A stretch of 64,000 nt of DNA, from positions 2,413,501-2,477,500 of the forward strand of contig JASPKZ010010273.1 of the NCBI GenBank assembly GCA_030220185.1. The letters are read 5' to 3'. Made by a program: the position numbers and the translations under genes. Source of the stretch: Diploptera punctata. Lineage: Eukaryota; Arthropoda; Insecta; Blattodea; Blaberidae. Shown here in pieces: positions 32,051-43,935 of the stretch. Position 1 is the stretch's first letter, and the number at the start of each line of letters is the position of its first letter. Below the pieces are notes generated by a model that did not search any database, was not told the origin of the DNA, and saw only the letters and a program-made list of their open reading frames with translations.

Positions 32051-32930
32051 AAGTGATCTTAACTTCTCGTTTAGCAGTAGTTCAACTATGTAGAAAGAAT
32101 CTGAAACGAATAAAAAATAATGTTTCCCATTTTTCTGGAATTGATGAATTAAGTAATCCATTAAAAATATGTAGAGGAGAACAAATACAAACAATAATCT
32201 TCGCAGATGATCAAGTACTTCTAGCAGAGAATGAAGATGATTTGCAGAGATCAGTGTTTAAATTGCAGAATACCCTGGACAAATACAACATGAAAATATC
32301 TGAAAATAAAACCAAATCCATGGCAATCACTGGAAAGGGACTTTCGAGAGTAAAAATAATAATAAATAATAAACCAATAGAACAAGTAACACACTTTAAT
32401 TATTTAGGTAATAATACATGACAGTTTCATAATAAAAAAGATGTGGAAACAAATTTATAAAAATATAACAGATTAAATGGTGTAATTAGGAGAAATTTTG
32501 GAAAACAAATGAGGAAAGAAATCCAATTGAGATTTCATAATGCCATAGCCAAACCTCCTCTACTATACGGAAGTGAATGCTGGACACTTCGATCAAAAGA
32601 TAAATCCCGCATTAATAGTTCACAAATGAGATTCCTCCGATCACTAACAGGAGTAACTTTAAGGGATAGAATGAAGAGTGATGAGATAAGGATGCAGTGG
32701 AATAGTAGGAAAATGGTGGAACATATACAAAATTATCAGATTAAATGGTTCCAACACGTCCAGAGAATGTCAAATTCCCGTTTACGAAAGATGATTTAAC
32801 ACCTCAACCCTAAAGGCAAAAGAGACCTCGAAAGACTCTTCAACCGATGGAAAGATCAGTTGTTGTAGTCGCAGAACGGGCATCATCACCCAATACTGCA
32901 TACGGAAGAAGCAGAAGAAGAATAAGAAGT
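32051..32930 (+). mobile_element. LINE-A, RT palm to 3' end, degenerate
   Basis: The first frame holds the catalytic motif C, IFADDQVLLAENEDDLQ, then NTLDKYNMKISENKTKSMAI and HFNYLGNNT before a stop. The second frame (32509-32799) holds AIAKPPLLYGSECWTLRSKD, QMRFLRSLTGVTLRDRMKSD and WFQHVQRMSN. The tail reads RLFNRWKDQL and ends in GAAGCAGAAGAAGAATAAG. RT fingers and motifs A and B are missing. At least three disruptions. Confidence 0.85.
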
Positions 32931-33094
32931 AATCCATAATATACGGTAAGGGAGGATTTTTTGAGAAGCTTACGAATGTTGATTATCCTATTTAAAATTA
33001 TTTTATTTAAAATTTCAATAAAAGTTTTGTATTATAGGTAGAAAGTCGATGTAAAATCTATTTATTTTTTCAAAGTACCCACTGTCCGCTCCTA

Positions 33095-33430
33095 GAATTC
33101 CGTCCCTCAAGGTCGGTATCAGAGGTTGCCGTACACTCGACACTTTTAAATCAAGCGTATACAATTACTTGGAAATCAATTTTTCTCCGTCACACAATGA
33201 CATTTATTCTACCGTATGTCGTTAGTAGTTTTACTTCCATGTACATTATTCTATTATCAATTTTTTAATTGTTAAATTGAGAGTAATTCAACATCAATGT
33301 ATGTAATAATTTATTTATGTCGCGATTTATTTATAATACTAATTATATTAGTAACATGGTTTTCATAACATGAAGCAGATAAACTATTTTTATGTAATTT
33401 GTGTGTACAAAGTATTAATATGGTATTAAA
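33095..33430 (+). mobile_element. CR1-like LINE-K 3' end
   Basis: Encodes IRGCRTLDTFKSSVYNYLEI, matching the extreme C-terminus of the 62.4-64.0 kb ORF and the 5.5-kb copy. A ~250-nt UTR like that after 5.6 kb follows. 5'-truncated. Confidence 0.75.
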
Positions 33431-33599
33431 GTGCCTATTCATCATATTTACTAGAAACGTTTTTTTCTTTTTCAGATATCGAAACTTATAAAAGTATGCT
33501 TTAAAACCTACCCACTAGAAAAAAAAATATATTGTGGAACTTTTACACAATTATATATAATTTCCGTTCTTTAAGGAAACATACTTTTACTTTTGTGAG

Positions 33600-33890
33600 T
33601 TGAATGAGTGTTCCTCCGCAATTTTTATTGTTTATTTATTTATTTTTATTTATTTAGTCTCATACGAGTACAGTTAAGGCCACGTGGTATTCTCTCCCAC
33701 ATACCAGGACAAGCAAATGTTATATTAATATATAGAAATCACAATAATGTTAGATGCTAAACGATTATTTGGCCAAACTGAACAATAATGAAAGATCTAA
33801 TAACCCAATAAAATTAATCATAATTAAAATTAAAACTAATAATAAAACACAAAGGAAGAACAGCTCCTATATACTACATATGAAAAAATA
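33600..33890 (-). mobile_element. CR1-like LINE-K 3' UTR fragment
   Basis: Read on minus, contains CTTAACTGTACTCGTATGAG and an AAATAAATAAAT tail (TTTATTTATTTATTTTTATT on plus). Homologous along ~220 nt to 48067-48290, with shared AGGAAGAACAGCTCCTATAT at the far side. Confidence 0.7.
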
Positions 33891-34205
33891 GGAGGAACAA
33901 TAAAATGTAATGAATTGATCTATTGCTTCTATATATAGAGTATTAGGCCTATATAACATTTTATAATATATATTATAATATATTATTATTCCTTGATAAT
34001 GGCATGTGGGATCATGCCGAAACGAAGGAATCAGTGGCCAGAGGCCGACCTTGAATCCACGACGCGGAAACCCCAAAACGTTCTTAATTATATATATAAG
34101 ACATCAGAATACAATATTGACAAATGTTAATCTACTCTTTTCATTAAATAAGGAAGACATATTAATTGTTAAAATAATACTATTAATCATTATCATACAT
34201 ACTTA
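33891..34205. other. no assigned feature
   Basis: Contains a GC-richer patch near 33995-34085 (GGCATGTGGGATCATGCCG), which has a short inverted repeat. It may be the end of an unrecognised element. Confidence 0.4.
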
Positions 34206-34650
34206 CGACTGAAAACAGAAGAATCTTATGAAGAATATAAAATGAAAAGGAGAATTGCTAAAAGCATTATAAGAAAAGCCCATCAGGAGTCATGGGATAA
34301 ATTTATAAGCTCAGTAGAACATGATATGTATGGAAGACAAGAAATAGGTTATAAATTAGTGAAACATCTAAATCAGACTGAGAAAGATTCTGCGAGATTG
34401 AATATAATCCCAGAACAAGAATGGATCCAACATTATGAAAAACTTTGGAAAAAGGAGGAAATTGAAGGAAAAGAGAACAATGAGGAAGAAATAAAAGTGG
34501 AAAATATTGATGTAATAGACATAAATGAATTAGAAATGGCTTTGAAAACCTCTAAGAATAGGAAAGCAACAGGATTTGATAATATAAATATGGAGTTAGT
34601 CAAATATAGTGGAATATTGTGTAAACTACGAATACTTCATCTAATTAATA

Positions 34651-35999
34651 CAGGGCAAGTCAAAATGTTGTGCAGGTTTTCAGAAATGTATTATGTGAAA
34701 TGTAATGAACATATAATATTGTGAGACATATTGTATGAAAGGTAAAATCTCAAAGTTTTTTTTTTAAATATTCACAGATGTTCTATGTGAGCGCCTTTTG
34801 TTACACGACAGATGTCAAGCCGATATTCAATCTCCTGCCAAACTTTCTGTAGCAGTCCGCGATCGATATCAGCAATGGCTGCTGTGATGCGGGCACGCAG
34901 TTCATGCAGTGTTGTTGGAAGTGGTGGTACGTAAACATGATCCTTTACAAGACCCCACATGAAGAAATCACACGGGGTTAGATCGGGTGAACGAGGTGGC
35001 CAATGAATGAGTTGTTGATCACCCTGAGATGCACGGCCTATCCAGCGTTGTGGTAAAGCCGTATTCAAATGGTCTCGAACACTGCCATGGTAATGTGGAG
35101 GGGCACCATCCAACTGCAGAATGAAATCTGGACTATCCGCTTCAAGCTGCGGAAGGAGCCATTGTTGTAGCATATCAAGGAAAACATGTCCGTTCACAGT
35201 AACGGTCATGAAAGAAAAAGGGCCCATAAACCTTTGCATGGGAAATGGCACAAAAGACATTCACTTTCGGAGAATCGCGTTGATGTTCCAGAGTTGCATG
35301 GGGGTTACCAGTTCCCCAAATCCTTACATTGTGTCTATTCACTTTTCCTGAAAGGTGGAAAGTCGCTTCATCACTGTAAACTACCCTCTCATGGAACTCA
35401 TTCTCTTCCATTAATGCGAGAAAATCAACACAGAAGGACGCTCGCAAAGCATATCGGCGGGTTTTAAGGCTTGAACCAGTTGCAAGTGGTAGGGTTTCAT
35501 CTGTAAACGTTTCCGGAGAATCCGCCATACAGTTTTTTGTGGTAGTTGAAGTTCTGTCGCTCCCCGGTAGGTGGATTTCTGTGGACTCCGCACGAAGCAT
35601 GTGCGAACGCGTTCGACTGTCTCTTCACTCGTCGACGGACGGCCAGTCGATTTTCGTTTACAGATACAGCCTGAATCCCTAAATTGTGTGTACCACTTAC
35701 GAATGGATCTCCCATCCGGCGGGTCTTTATCGTATCTGGTACGGAAATGTCGTTGAACACTAGTCACAGAGTTGTTTACATGGTAATCAAGCACACAGAA
35801 AGACTTCTCATCCCCAGTCAACGCCATTTTCTTTTACTGATCTGCTGTTGACATCTTGCGGGTGAACGCGGAACTTTAGAAGTGGACAACTAAACTTTGA
35901 GAGTTTACCTTTCATACAATATGTCTCACGATATTATATGTTCATTACATTTCACATAATAAATTTCTGAAAACCTGCACAACATTTTGACTTGCCCTG
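34651..35999 (-). mobile_element. DD41D-like Tc1/mariner-superfamily transposon
   Basis: 1349 bp with terminal inverted repeats of ~108 bp (34651-34758 and 35892-35999) differing at only about three positions. They start CAGGGCAAGTCAAAATGTTG. A TA duplication lies at 34649-34650 and 36000-36001. One transposase gene on the minus strand carries two frameshifts. The long near-identical ends and few lesions indicate a recent insertion. Confidence 0.95.
34772..35827 (-). pseudogene. DD41D-like transposase, two frameshifts
   Basis: Starts at 35827 with MALTGDEKSFCVLDYH and a DUF4817-type helix-turn-helix region (RSIRKWYTQFRDSGCICKRK, GRPSTSEETVERVR). The frame changes near 35465 and again near 35215. 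The catalytic blocks are YSDEATFHLSGKVNRHN, LDGAPPHYHGSVRDHLN and WPPRSPDLTPCDFFMWGLVK. I count 46 residues between the second Asp (LDGAPPH) and the third (TPCDFF), longer than 34 in mariner and 41 in the DD41D group. The family call rests on the RWIGR and SPDLTPCDFF context. Ends at 34772 with a natural stop; ~350 residues if mended. Confidence 0.9.
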
Positions 36000-36001
36000 T
36001 A

Positions 36002-37290
36002 TATGTTGGCAGACCTATGGGATTCCAACCACTTGGAAAACAGCAATTGTGAAGAATATATTCAAAAGAGGAGACCGGAGAAATTGCGAGAATTACAGAG
36101 GGATTAGCTTAATGAATACTGGCTACAAGATATATACGAAAATAATAAATAATAGATTGAGAAACATAACAGAAGTAATAATAAGTGAAAATCAAAGTGG
36201 ATTCAGAAAGGGAAGGTCATGTATAGACAATGTCTTTACACTGAAACAACTCATAGAAAAGAGAAGAGAACATAACTTAGAAACTCACATAGGATTTATA
36301 GATTTGGATAAGGCCTTCGATCGAGTAAACAGACAAAAATTATGGGAAATATTACGAATGAAAGGATACCCGCTGTGCTTTGTTGAAACAGTAAATAAAT
36401 TATATGAAGACACAAATATAATTATAGATACCGGATTCAAAAGAACAGATGCAATCAAAACAAATACTGGATTACGACAAGGATGTAGTTTATCACCCAC
36501 TTTGTTTAATATATATATATATATAGACGATATTTTAAATAAATGGAAAGTTTTAGTAAATCCAGGAATAAGAATGGATAATAAAATGTGCATAAATAAT
36601 CTTCTATTTGCTGACGATGTAATCATAATACAGAAAAATGAAGACGACTTTCAGAAATCAATGAATGCATTAAATGAAATATGTAAATTATACGATCTAA
36701 AGATTTCTGTAAGGAAAACGAAGATCATGGCTTTTAGAGGAAGAGATCCAGTGAGATCCAAAATTATTTTAGAAAATCAAAGTATAGAACAGGTGTCTAG
36801 TTTCAAATATTTGGGCTGTGATGTTGGCTACAATGTGGAAAGAGATATTGACTCCAAAATAAATAAATTTCAGACGGAACAATACAGAGAACATTCAAAA
36901 ATAAAATTAGAAAAGAAACCAAGATAAAAATGTATAATGTTATGGCGGTTCCCACAATATTGTATGGATGTGAAACTTGGGCTCCAGTGAAAAGACAGAA
37001 GGATAGAATACAGACGGCAGAGATGCGGTTCCTAAGACAAGTAAAAGGGTGTACAAGACTTGATAGAATAAGAAATGAGGATATAAGAGAATAATTGAAA
37101 GTACAGCCTTTATTGGATAAAGTCACGAATTACAGACAGAAATGGATTGATTACATGGATGGGATGAGTAAGGAGAGATATGCATTGTTAGCCAAAAATT
37201 ATCAAGCAAGAGGAAGGCGTGATGTTGGAAGACCTAGAAGACGTTGGGCTGATGCAATATGAAGTCGGAACGGGCAATTGCCTAATCCCT
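36002..37290 (+). pseudogene. RTE-like reverse transcriptase, C-terminal two-thirds
   Basis: The frame to 36927 covers most RT motifs: RGDRRNCENYRGISLMN, SGFRKGRSCIDNVFTL, motif A HIGFIDLDKAFDRVNR, motif B GLRQGCSLSPTLFNIY, motif C NNLLFADDVIIIQKNEDD, and thumb-like SFKYLGCDVGYNVE. A frameshift near 36870 leads to the tail MAVPTILYGCETWAPVK, IQTAEMRFLRQVKGCTR, GRRDVGRPRRRWAD and a stop. One further stop lies in the tail (near 37091). Catalytic residues are present; the frameshift and stops make it inactive. Confidence 0.9.
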
Positions 37291-37318
37291 GGAGTGATGA
37301 TGATGATGATGATGATCA

Positions 37319-37671
37319 TTATGTTTCAATTACTTAATTAATTCATAAAAAAAATGTCAGTTTGTTTCTGAAAGATGTTATAGTCTGGCAGTCTCTGGCA
37401 TTTTCCAGCAAGAGAAACTGTAAAATATTGTAATAGATAGTGTGATTGAGGAGACATGCAAAGGACAATGTGCTGTTGCGATCGGATGCCTAATTTAAAT
37501 CATAGACTATAATGAATCGGTGTTATAAATAATTAGGTGATATGTGTAGTATTTTATGAAGAACAGATAAGAAATAGAGTCCTATGATCTCGTAGACGAA
37601 GCCATGTCAGTATTGTTCGATGGTGTAAAATGGTCAATATGTGAATACCACAAATAAAACGTACGCAAGAA
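37319..37671. other. no recognised feature
   Basis: AT-rich spacer after the LINE tail. Confidence 0.5.
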
Positions 37672-38560
37672 TTATGAACGCGTTAAAAATGTTTCGGTAA
37701 AAACAATATTTAGGTTTAATAAAAATAAATAAATAATATAAATGGGGCATAACAAGTGTATTGTACTAACATTTTCCTTAGAGCAAATGGTAAATTGTTT
37801 CTTACGCGATTTATTGAATGCATTATTGAGAAGATTTTTTGTAGTGTGATTCACTTGTTTATTCCAATTTAGACTTGAATCCATAACTTGGATGATCTAT
37901 AATGATTTTTTGTGACTTTATAGGATTTGACGAAATTGCAATAAAGAGACCACTAATTAGTGTGGTTATAAAGAGAATCTTGGTTAAATTATTAGAAATT
38001 AGAGAAGAGAGGCTCTTCCTCTATAAATGGGGTATGAACCCATTAGCTTGATTTAGCTTACTTTTCCTCTATAATTATGTTTTAGTGTATGATGCACAGG
38101 AATTTTTTATATTCTTAGGGATAGTTTAAATCTATTGAATGTAAATTATCGTGATCAAGGTACAAAATATTTTAAGTATCTCACTATAATGGATTTGAAC
38201 CTCATTAAGTGATACATGCGATACTATATTTATGTTAATTGAAACTAATAGTCTTGGATGATCTATAATGATTTTTAGAGACTTTATAGGATTTAGTTGA
38301 AGAGCTTATTTTTCTAAGTTATCAGAGAGTCAAGATTCTCATTAATTTTGGCAAAAGTATAATTTAAAGAATATTTGTCTGCGTGAATGTAGACCTGCAT
38401 GTCGTCCGCTAGTAAATTGTGTTTGAAATGCTTTGGAGAGTGTGATGTCATTTATATAGATCGAAAAAAGCAATGAACCGAGCACCGAACCCTGTGGAAC
38501 TCCACCTTTACAGATGGGCGAAAAATAACCTAATTTAGAAACCTCTTTCACACCCAGATT
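37672..38560 (-). mobile_element. CR1-like LINE-K fragments, rearranged
   Basis: Minus-strand coding, upper part (38560 down to ~38150): CKGGVPQGSVLGSLLFSIYI and NDI (RT motif B), then IIIDHPRLLVSINI and LNEVQIHYSEILKIF. Lower part (37935-37672): NPIKSQKIIIDHP, then MDSSLNWNKQVNHTTKN. A ~42-bp stretch, CTTGGATGATCTATAATGAT on plus, occurs at 37889-37930 and again at 38253-38296. The NPIKS...IIIDHP segment is therefore duplicated and the lower copy has skipped ahead. The YADD motif is not preserved. Confidence 0.75.
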
Positions 38561-39924
38561 TTTATTACAACTTTAATGACCTGAGGTGTTTAAATAAAAT
38601 GATTAAATATAATATAATGGGTAACTGATTATATACTAATATTAAAATTCTCATAACTTACTTTTCATGCCAGAATTTTAGATGACATTTCGTGTAGAAA
38701 ATATTTTGTGTAAAATATGATAACTGTATACACATGTTTAATAAAATAACATATTTAATGTTCCGTGCCTGCTAATAAGTGTTCTATTTCGTACAAACGT
38801 TCTCATTTTCTTGGGTTTTGTCGTTAGCTTCACACCTCGACCCCCCTCTTAGATTTAATTTAACCCATCTGTTACATTATAATATCCAAGTTCACCTTAC
38901 GAGTGTATATGATTTGAAACTTTAATTTTTATGAATATTATAAAAACGTAATTAACAGTGCGATACATAAAATCGATTCCCTTAGGCGTGAGCGGTCATT
39001 AACAAATTCAACAGATACCTCCGCTTCATAAAATATTTGACACCCGATATTACCTAAGAGTATTGTCGGCGGAGAATTTACAAGAAAAACACAATTTGTA
39101 TGGAAGGAACACTTTTTTTCTTTTAGTGCTTAAATACTACAAAGAAATCGTAAAATTGTTATTTAATGTAAAGCTCGAGGCAGCTACTGGCTTAACAAAT
39201 TAAAATCCACACTTTGTTAATGTGAAGGTCAAAAGGTGAGCCACACGTCCGCTGGCCTTCAGTGACCTGAAGAACTCAGAAACCCATGCCAGGTGTGCTC
39301 CTGGATGTATGCTTGTTATTCTGACAGTATGTTGCACACTCAGACGTGACTCTAGTTTCCCAGAATTGCACAACCCCATAATAAGCATAATCTGCAACAT
39401 CAAATATAATGAACAAAATAAAAATGCTCGTGCAGAAGAAGAAAAGAGGCTGGTGTTTTACTTACAATATAAAATTTTAAGAGAATCATTTCATCTAATG
39501 ATTAGATTAAACCGCGATGCTTAATGATGAACATACGCGGAACCCTGACAAAGCTGTAAAAATTATTTATTTTCAAGCTTCGACCTGTTTAACGAAACTT
39601 ATCTGACTACATTAAATATCATTTATAAATTATATGATTCGTGTTGTCTCGGAGTTGGCCCTGATTACTCATCCAGGCAGGCCCTTAATGTCCTAGTTTG
39701 ATCAAAAAAATGTGTTTATATGATCTAGAGTTTAAAAATCGTCCCCCTACAATGTGGGACACACAAAAACATACAAAACAACATGTTAAACTGCAGAAAT
39801 GAAGGAAAGTGTTATGTTACGTTATAAAAAGAAATTTGAGAATTTAAAAAGGTCGATGTAAGGAATCCACGAGTACCAAGAAAAATGAAGCGTTATCCTT
39901 TCTTTTTTGTTTTTAGTTTAATAC
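38561..39924. other. no recognised feature
   Basis: Mostly AT-rich. A GC-richer part near 39225-39410 carries short ORFs on both strands without similarity. ATTCGTGTTGTCTCGGAGTT near 39639 resembles part of the SINE at 40.2 kb. Confidence 0.4.
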
Positions 39925-40043
<119 letters not shown>

Positions 40044-40079
40044 TGCATTTTTAAGTATCCCATTCCACCCGGGCCTTAC

Positions 40080-40438
40080 AGTGACACGACCTATCGGGAC
40101 AGGATGTTTAACTCTTTTGATATAGCATAATACTAATTTGACCTCACAATGACATGGAGTGCTTCCCGAATGAAGGATCAGCTCAATGCGGGACCATTTC
40201 GGAGACAACACGAACGTTTAAATAAGACACACCATTCACGCACACATTCAAACTAAACCAGATTAATATAATACGAAGATGAGCAAATTATGTTCGGAGA
40301 ATCCTTCAGGTTTAAGAGGTGAGGGAAGAAACCGACAAATCCTCACTCAGGAAACTTATCCCGGTTGGTGATCGAACCCAGGTCCGGTGTGTACGAGTCA
40401 ACGTCGTTACCCCGAGACCAAAGCGATGGACAAGAGAA
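40080..40438 (-). mobile_element. SINE1-related element, diverged
   Basis: The reverse complement begins TCCATCGCTTTGGTCTCGGG and has the B-box CTGGGTTCGATCACCAACCG, followed by GAGTGAGGATTTGTCGG. This is the same tRNA-like head layout as SINE1, but the sequence is clearly diverged and the body differs. It is probably a separate SINE subfamily. Left boundary approximate. Confidence 0.65.
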
Positions 40439-40467
40439 AACATGAAAAAAAGTTGAGGTATCATATA

Positions 40468-41709
40468 GGATAAAGTAACCAATTATGAGACCCTTCCCTA
40501 ATATGAGATCCCAGTCTAACTCAGAAAGTAAGTGTTGCCAACTGCAAACAATGCTAGGACCTTCGCTACCTGCCATTTTATGACACCAGTGCATTCCTCG
40601 CATTTGTGATTAGTGTTCTCTTCTTGTAGCTGTTGGGAGAAAAAAAAAGTTGTGTGTTTGATTTTTTTTAGCCGATCAATTCTTCTCTAAATATGCGCTT
40701 TAGGGTAGGTGAAACTTGTTTCTTTGAATTTACTTTTTACAAGCCATTGAAATGAAGGTTTTTTACATTTAATTTAGATTTATTTTTACTAAGGATTTAA
40801 CATTGACATCGTCCTCCTTTATTCGCCATTGAGAGGTTCCTAATATGAGACCCTCAGTGGTTTTCTGATTTGAGATAGGGTCTGATATTAGGAAAACTTC
40901 TCTTCAAGGCATGTTAACTGGTTATTAAGCCTAATAAATAATTTTTACCACATAATTAGGGTGTTCTAATTGAAAATGCGTATACTGTAAACTGGTTGAT
41001 TTAAGCATTAATTGGTTTCTATTCCTTTCAAATGACATTACCAAAACTCAAGAAGTGGGATCCGGAAATTATGTTTCGTGCTGTTCGCAGTGTTAGATCG
41101 ATCGAGATAGGATACAAATGTGCAGCAAAGTACTTTGGGGTCCCGAAAGTGCAGAAAAAATCCTGTTAGTGGAAAGTAGAGACACTACTTGCCAAATATT
41201 ATTTACAAACGGAGTCTAGATACTATAGACTCTGAAGAAAATATATAAAAAGGCTAGCATTCCAATTAGACATTAGAAATGGACTTAAAAACCCTTCTTC
41301 AGAAGATAAACAATCAGCTGCAAAAAAGTGGCTTAGAGGCTAGAGGCTTTCCATTGACAAACATTGTGAGACATGGATGCAGTGCCTCAAACGTTTCCAA
41401 TGGATCCTTGAAGACAGTGGAGCCGATAACTGTTTGTGTGTCCAGTGTACATGAAGAAAAAGTGATGTTTTGAACTAAATTAAACTAAGGGACAACATTT
41501 ATAATGGGTCTCATATTAGGAGCCCATATTTTTTATTGTACTTTCGCAATCATTCAGGTTTTTTATGTATTGTTTTTATTTCAAAATTATCAATTTCGTG
41601 TCCAGGGAATTATTACTGTGGTAAATATGTAAAAATAAAGTCAATGTTTCTCTTAAATTTAGAGCAGTAGTTCATTTTTTTAGAGAGTCTCGTATTCGGT
41701 CCCTTTGGT
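40468..41709 (+). mobile_element. pogo-like DNA transposon 2, internally deleted
   Basis: Terminal inverted repeats GGATAAAGTAACCAATTATG (left) and, in reverse complement, ACCAAAGGGACCGAATACG (right), flanked by TA at 40466-40467 and 41710-41711. Subterminal motifs of the type CTAATATGAGA recur near 40500, 40840, 40885, 41510 and 41690. The interior retains only both ends of a transposase, so it is non-autonomous. Same layout as the 5958-7564 element, different sequence. Confidence 0.8.
41030..41470 (+). pseudogene. pogo-like transposase: DNA-binding end joined to Cys-rich end
   Basis: The first part reads LPKLKKWDPEIMFRAVRSVR and AAKYFGVPK, a psq/HTH-type DNA-binding start. Next comes GLKNPSSEDKQSAAKKWLRG, matching the CENP-B-type second DNA-binding segment. 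It then passes straight into ETWMQCLKRFQWILEDSGAD and NCLCVQCT, the zinc-binding tail. The whole DDE domain is missing. Several stops and frame changes. Confidence 0.75.
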
Positions 41710-41933
41710 TAGAATGTTTAGAAACTTTACTAGTAACATCTAGAAAGTAGGCCTATAAGGATATTATTTTGGAGCATATTCTAATTAAACAAAATTAATA
41801 ACTTGGAACGATTAATATTAATGATCTGAGGGTCAACATCAAGAGATTTTTCAATAGTTTTTCTTTTTTCAGTCATCAATACAAATACTGGATTGAATTT
41901 TCATTGATAATAATAGAGTCTAAATCATCGTCA

Positions 41934-43935
41934 AAGTCGGGAAAATATATTTAGGCCAACAATAGGTGAATTCTGTCTTCTGAAGATAGTAACGACAATG
42001 GGGTTAAAATTAGTTACCTTTGCCACATCAATAAGAATCTTATTGTTAAGAGAAAATTCCAGCATAAGGATACTCATAAATATATGTGGAGATCGCCAGA
42101 TGATGAAACTCGATGGATTATGTATTAACAGATAAACGCTGGCACAGTAGTGTCATCGACGTTAGATCAATTAGAGGGGCAGACTACAATTCGGACCATC
42201 ATCTGATCAGGGTGAAAATCAGAGGACGATTATCGCTTATGAGATGAATAAATACTAAAGACGATTCCGAAAAAAATTGAGTTTAAAAACATAACAAATG
42301 ATTAACTGGAGAGAGAATACCAGATCAAAATTGCTAAAATATTGCATAAAATTGGAATGTTCAGATGAAAATCTGTTAACTGAAGAAGAAACTGATATAT
42401 TCATAGAGAGAGAATGGAGACTATAAGAGATCCTGCTATTAAGCTGTCACCATAAAAATAGCGTACGTTATTTAAAAAAATGCAAAAGAATAAATGGTTT
42501 GATGAGGAATGTGCCGATATTGTCAAGAAAAGGAAGCTAGTAAAAATGAATTGGTTACACGAGCCAAATTAAGTAAATTTAGAACAACTGGGTAACATCT
42601 TAAGTAAATTTAGAACAACTGGGTAACATCAAAAAGGAAACTATTAGGCTCTTAAATAGTAAAAAGAGGTAATCATTGAGACAGAATACTAATTATCTCG
42701 AATGAATGTAAAGAAATAGAATATCAGATAATTATATTGATGAATTAGGATAGAGAAAAAATAGTTCAGTCTAGAAAAATATAACTTGGAATGAAAACGA
42801 GGATGTGATTGCGGATTCCAGGATTATATTAAGCAGATGGAAAATTACTTTAATCAACTATTAAACGTAAATGTAATACAGAATATAGAAGAAAAAAAAT
42901 TATAGATACCAGACTTACATGAATGTGTCTAAATGGCACAAAGAGTAGGGTGCGTGTAGGAAACAGTTTTCAGATACTTCTGAAATCCACAATGGGTTGA
43001 AGCAAGGAGATGCACTATTTCCTCTACTATTTAATTTTGTACTAGAGCATGCCATCAAATCTTTAGAGGAAAGAGAAGGACTACAACTCAATGGTATTAA
43101 TAGGCTGTTAGTTTATGCTGATGATGTAGTACTATTGGGCGATAGCGAGGAGATACTAAAGGCCAGCACGCACACACTATTAAGTAATACTAAGAAATTA
43201 GGACTGGAAGTAAATATCAATAAAACTAAATATTTGATCACACATAGAAATACATTATAGAATGGAAATGGACAGCTAATGAAAAACGAGGGAAATTTTG
43301 AAGAAGTGGCTGTATTCAAATACCTAGGAACAATAATCACAAATAGGAATGAGATGCGCAAAGAAATTAAACATAGATTCGACAATAGAAATGCGTGCTA
43401 TTATGCATTACAGACTCTTGACTTCCCAGTTCCTTTCAAAAATCGTAAAAATGAAAATATATATAACTGTTATTCTACCATTTATAGTATATGGATGCGA
43501 AACATGGAGTCTTACTTTAAGGGAAGAAAGGAGATTACGAGTATTTGAGAATAAAGTTCTTAGAAAAAAAAATGGACAAAGAGAGATGAACAGACAGGTG
43601 AGTGGAGAAAACTACAGGGCAGTGAACTACATGGTCTTTATAGGAAGCCAGATATAATAACAGTTAAGTCTGGTAGACTGCGATGGGAGGACATGTGGCA
43701 CGAATGGGGAATGAAAGATGTGCATGGAAGCTTCTTGTAGGAAAACCAGAGGGAAAACGGCCAGTTGGTAGACCAAGAATGAGGTGGGAGAATAGCATTA
43801 ACTATGATTTGAAGGAAGTAGATTATACAGGGAATGATTGGAAAACATTAGCTCAGGATAGGATATATGGAGAGCTTGTGTCCGCGCGGCCATGAACCTG
43901 CGAGTTCGATAGTGCCAGTGGGTTAGTTAGTTAGT
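41934..43935 (+). mobile_element. LINE-B, longest copy: endonuclease, RT and tail, degenerate
   Basis: Starts within the AP-endonuclease-like domain: SNDNGVK-type motif, HKYMWRSPDDETR, then SVIDVRSIRGADYNSDHHLI. A linker KNKWFDEECADIVKKRK follows. RT has motif B remnant MKQGDALFPLLFNFVLEHAI and motif C RLLVYADDVVLLGDSEE, with SNTKKLGLEVNINKTKYLI. The tail has VYGCETWSLTLREERRLRVF and GHVARMGNERCAWKLLVG, and ends AMNLRV, GATAGTGCCAGTGGG and GTTAGTTAGTTAG. RT fingers and motif A are largely lost. Many stops and frameshifts; a 31-bp tandem duplication lies at 42570-42630. Confidence 0.85.

Larger units (their letters stand above)
34206..37318 (+). mobile_element. RTE-like LINE (LINE-A), 5'-truncated, split by a DD41D-like transposon
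   Basis: The left part (34206-34650) encodes the endonuclease-RT linker: EEYKMKRRIAKSIIRKAHQE and NRKATGFDNINMELVKYSG. The right part (36002-37318) holds RT and tail. The insertion at 34651-35999 carries a TA duplication. Joining the flanks with one TA gives an uninterrupted frame through INICWQTYGIPTTWK, so the LINE was coding across that point when hit. The endonuclease domain is missing. The element ends in GATGATGATGATGATGATGAT, a microsatellite-type LINE tail. Without the transposon the copy is ~1.76 kb. Confidence 0.9.
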
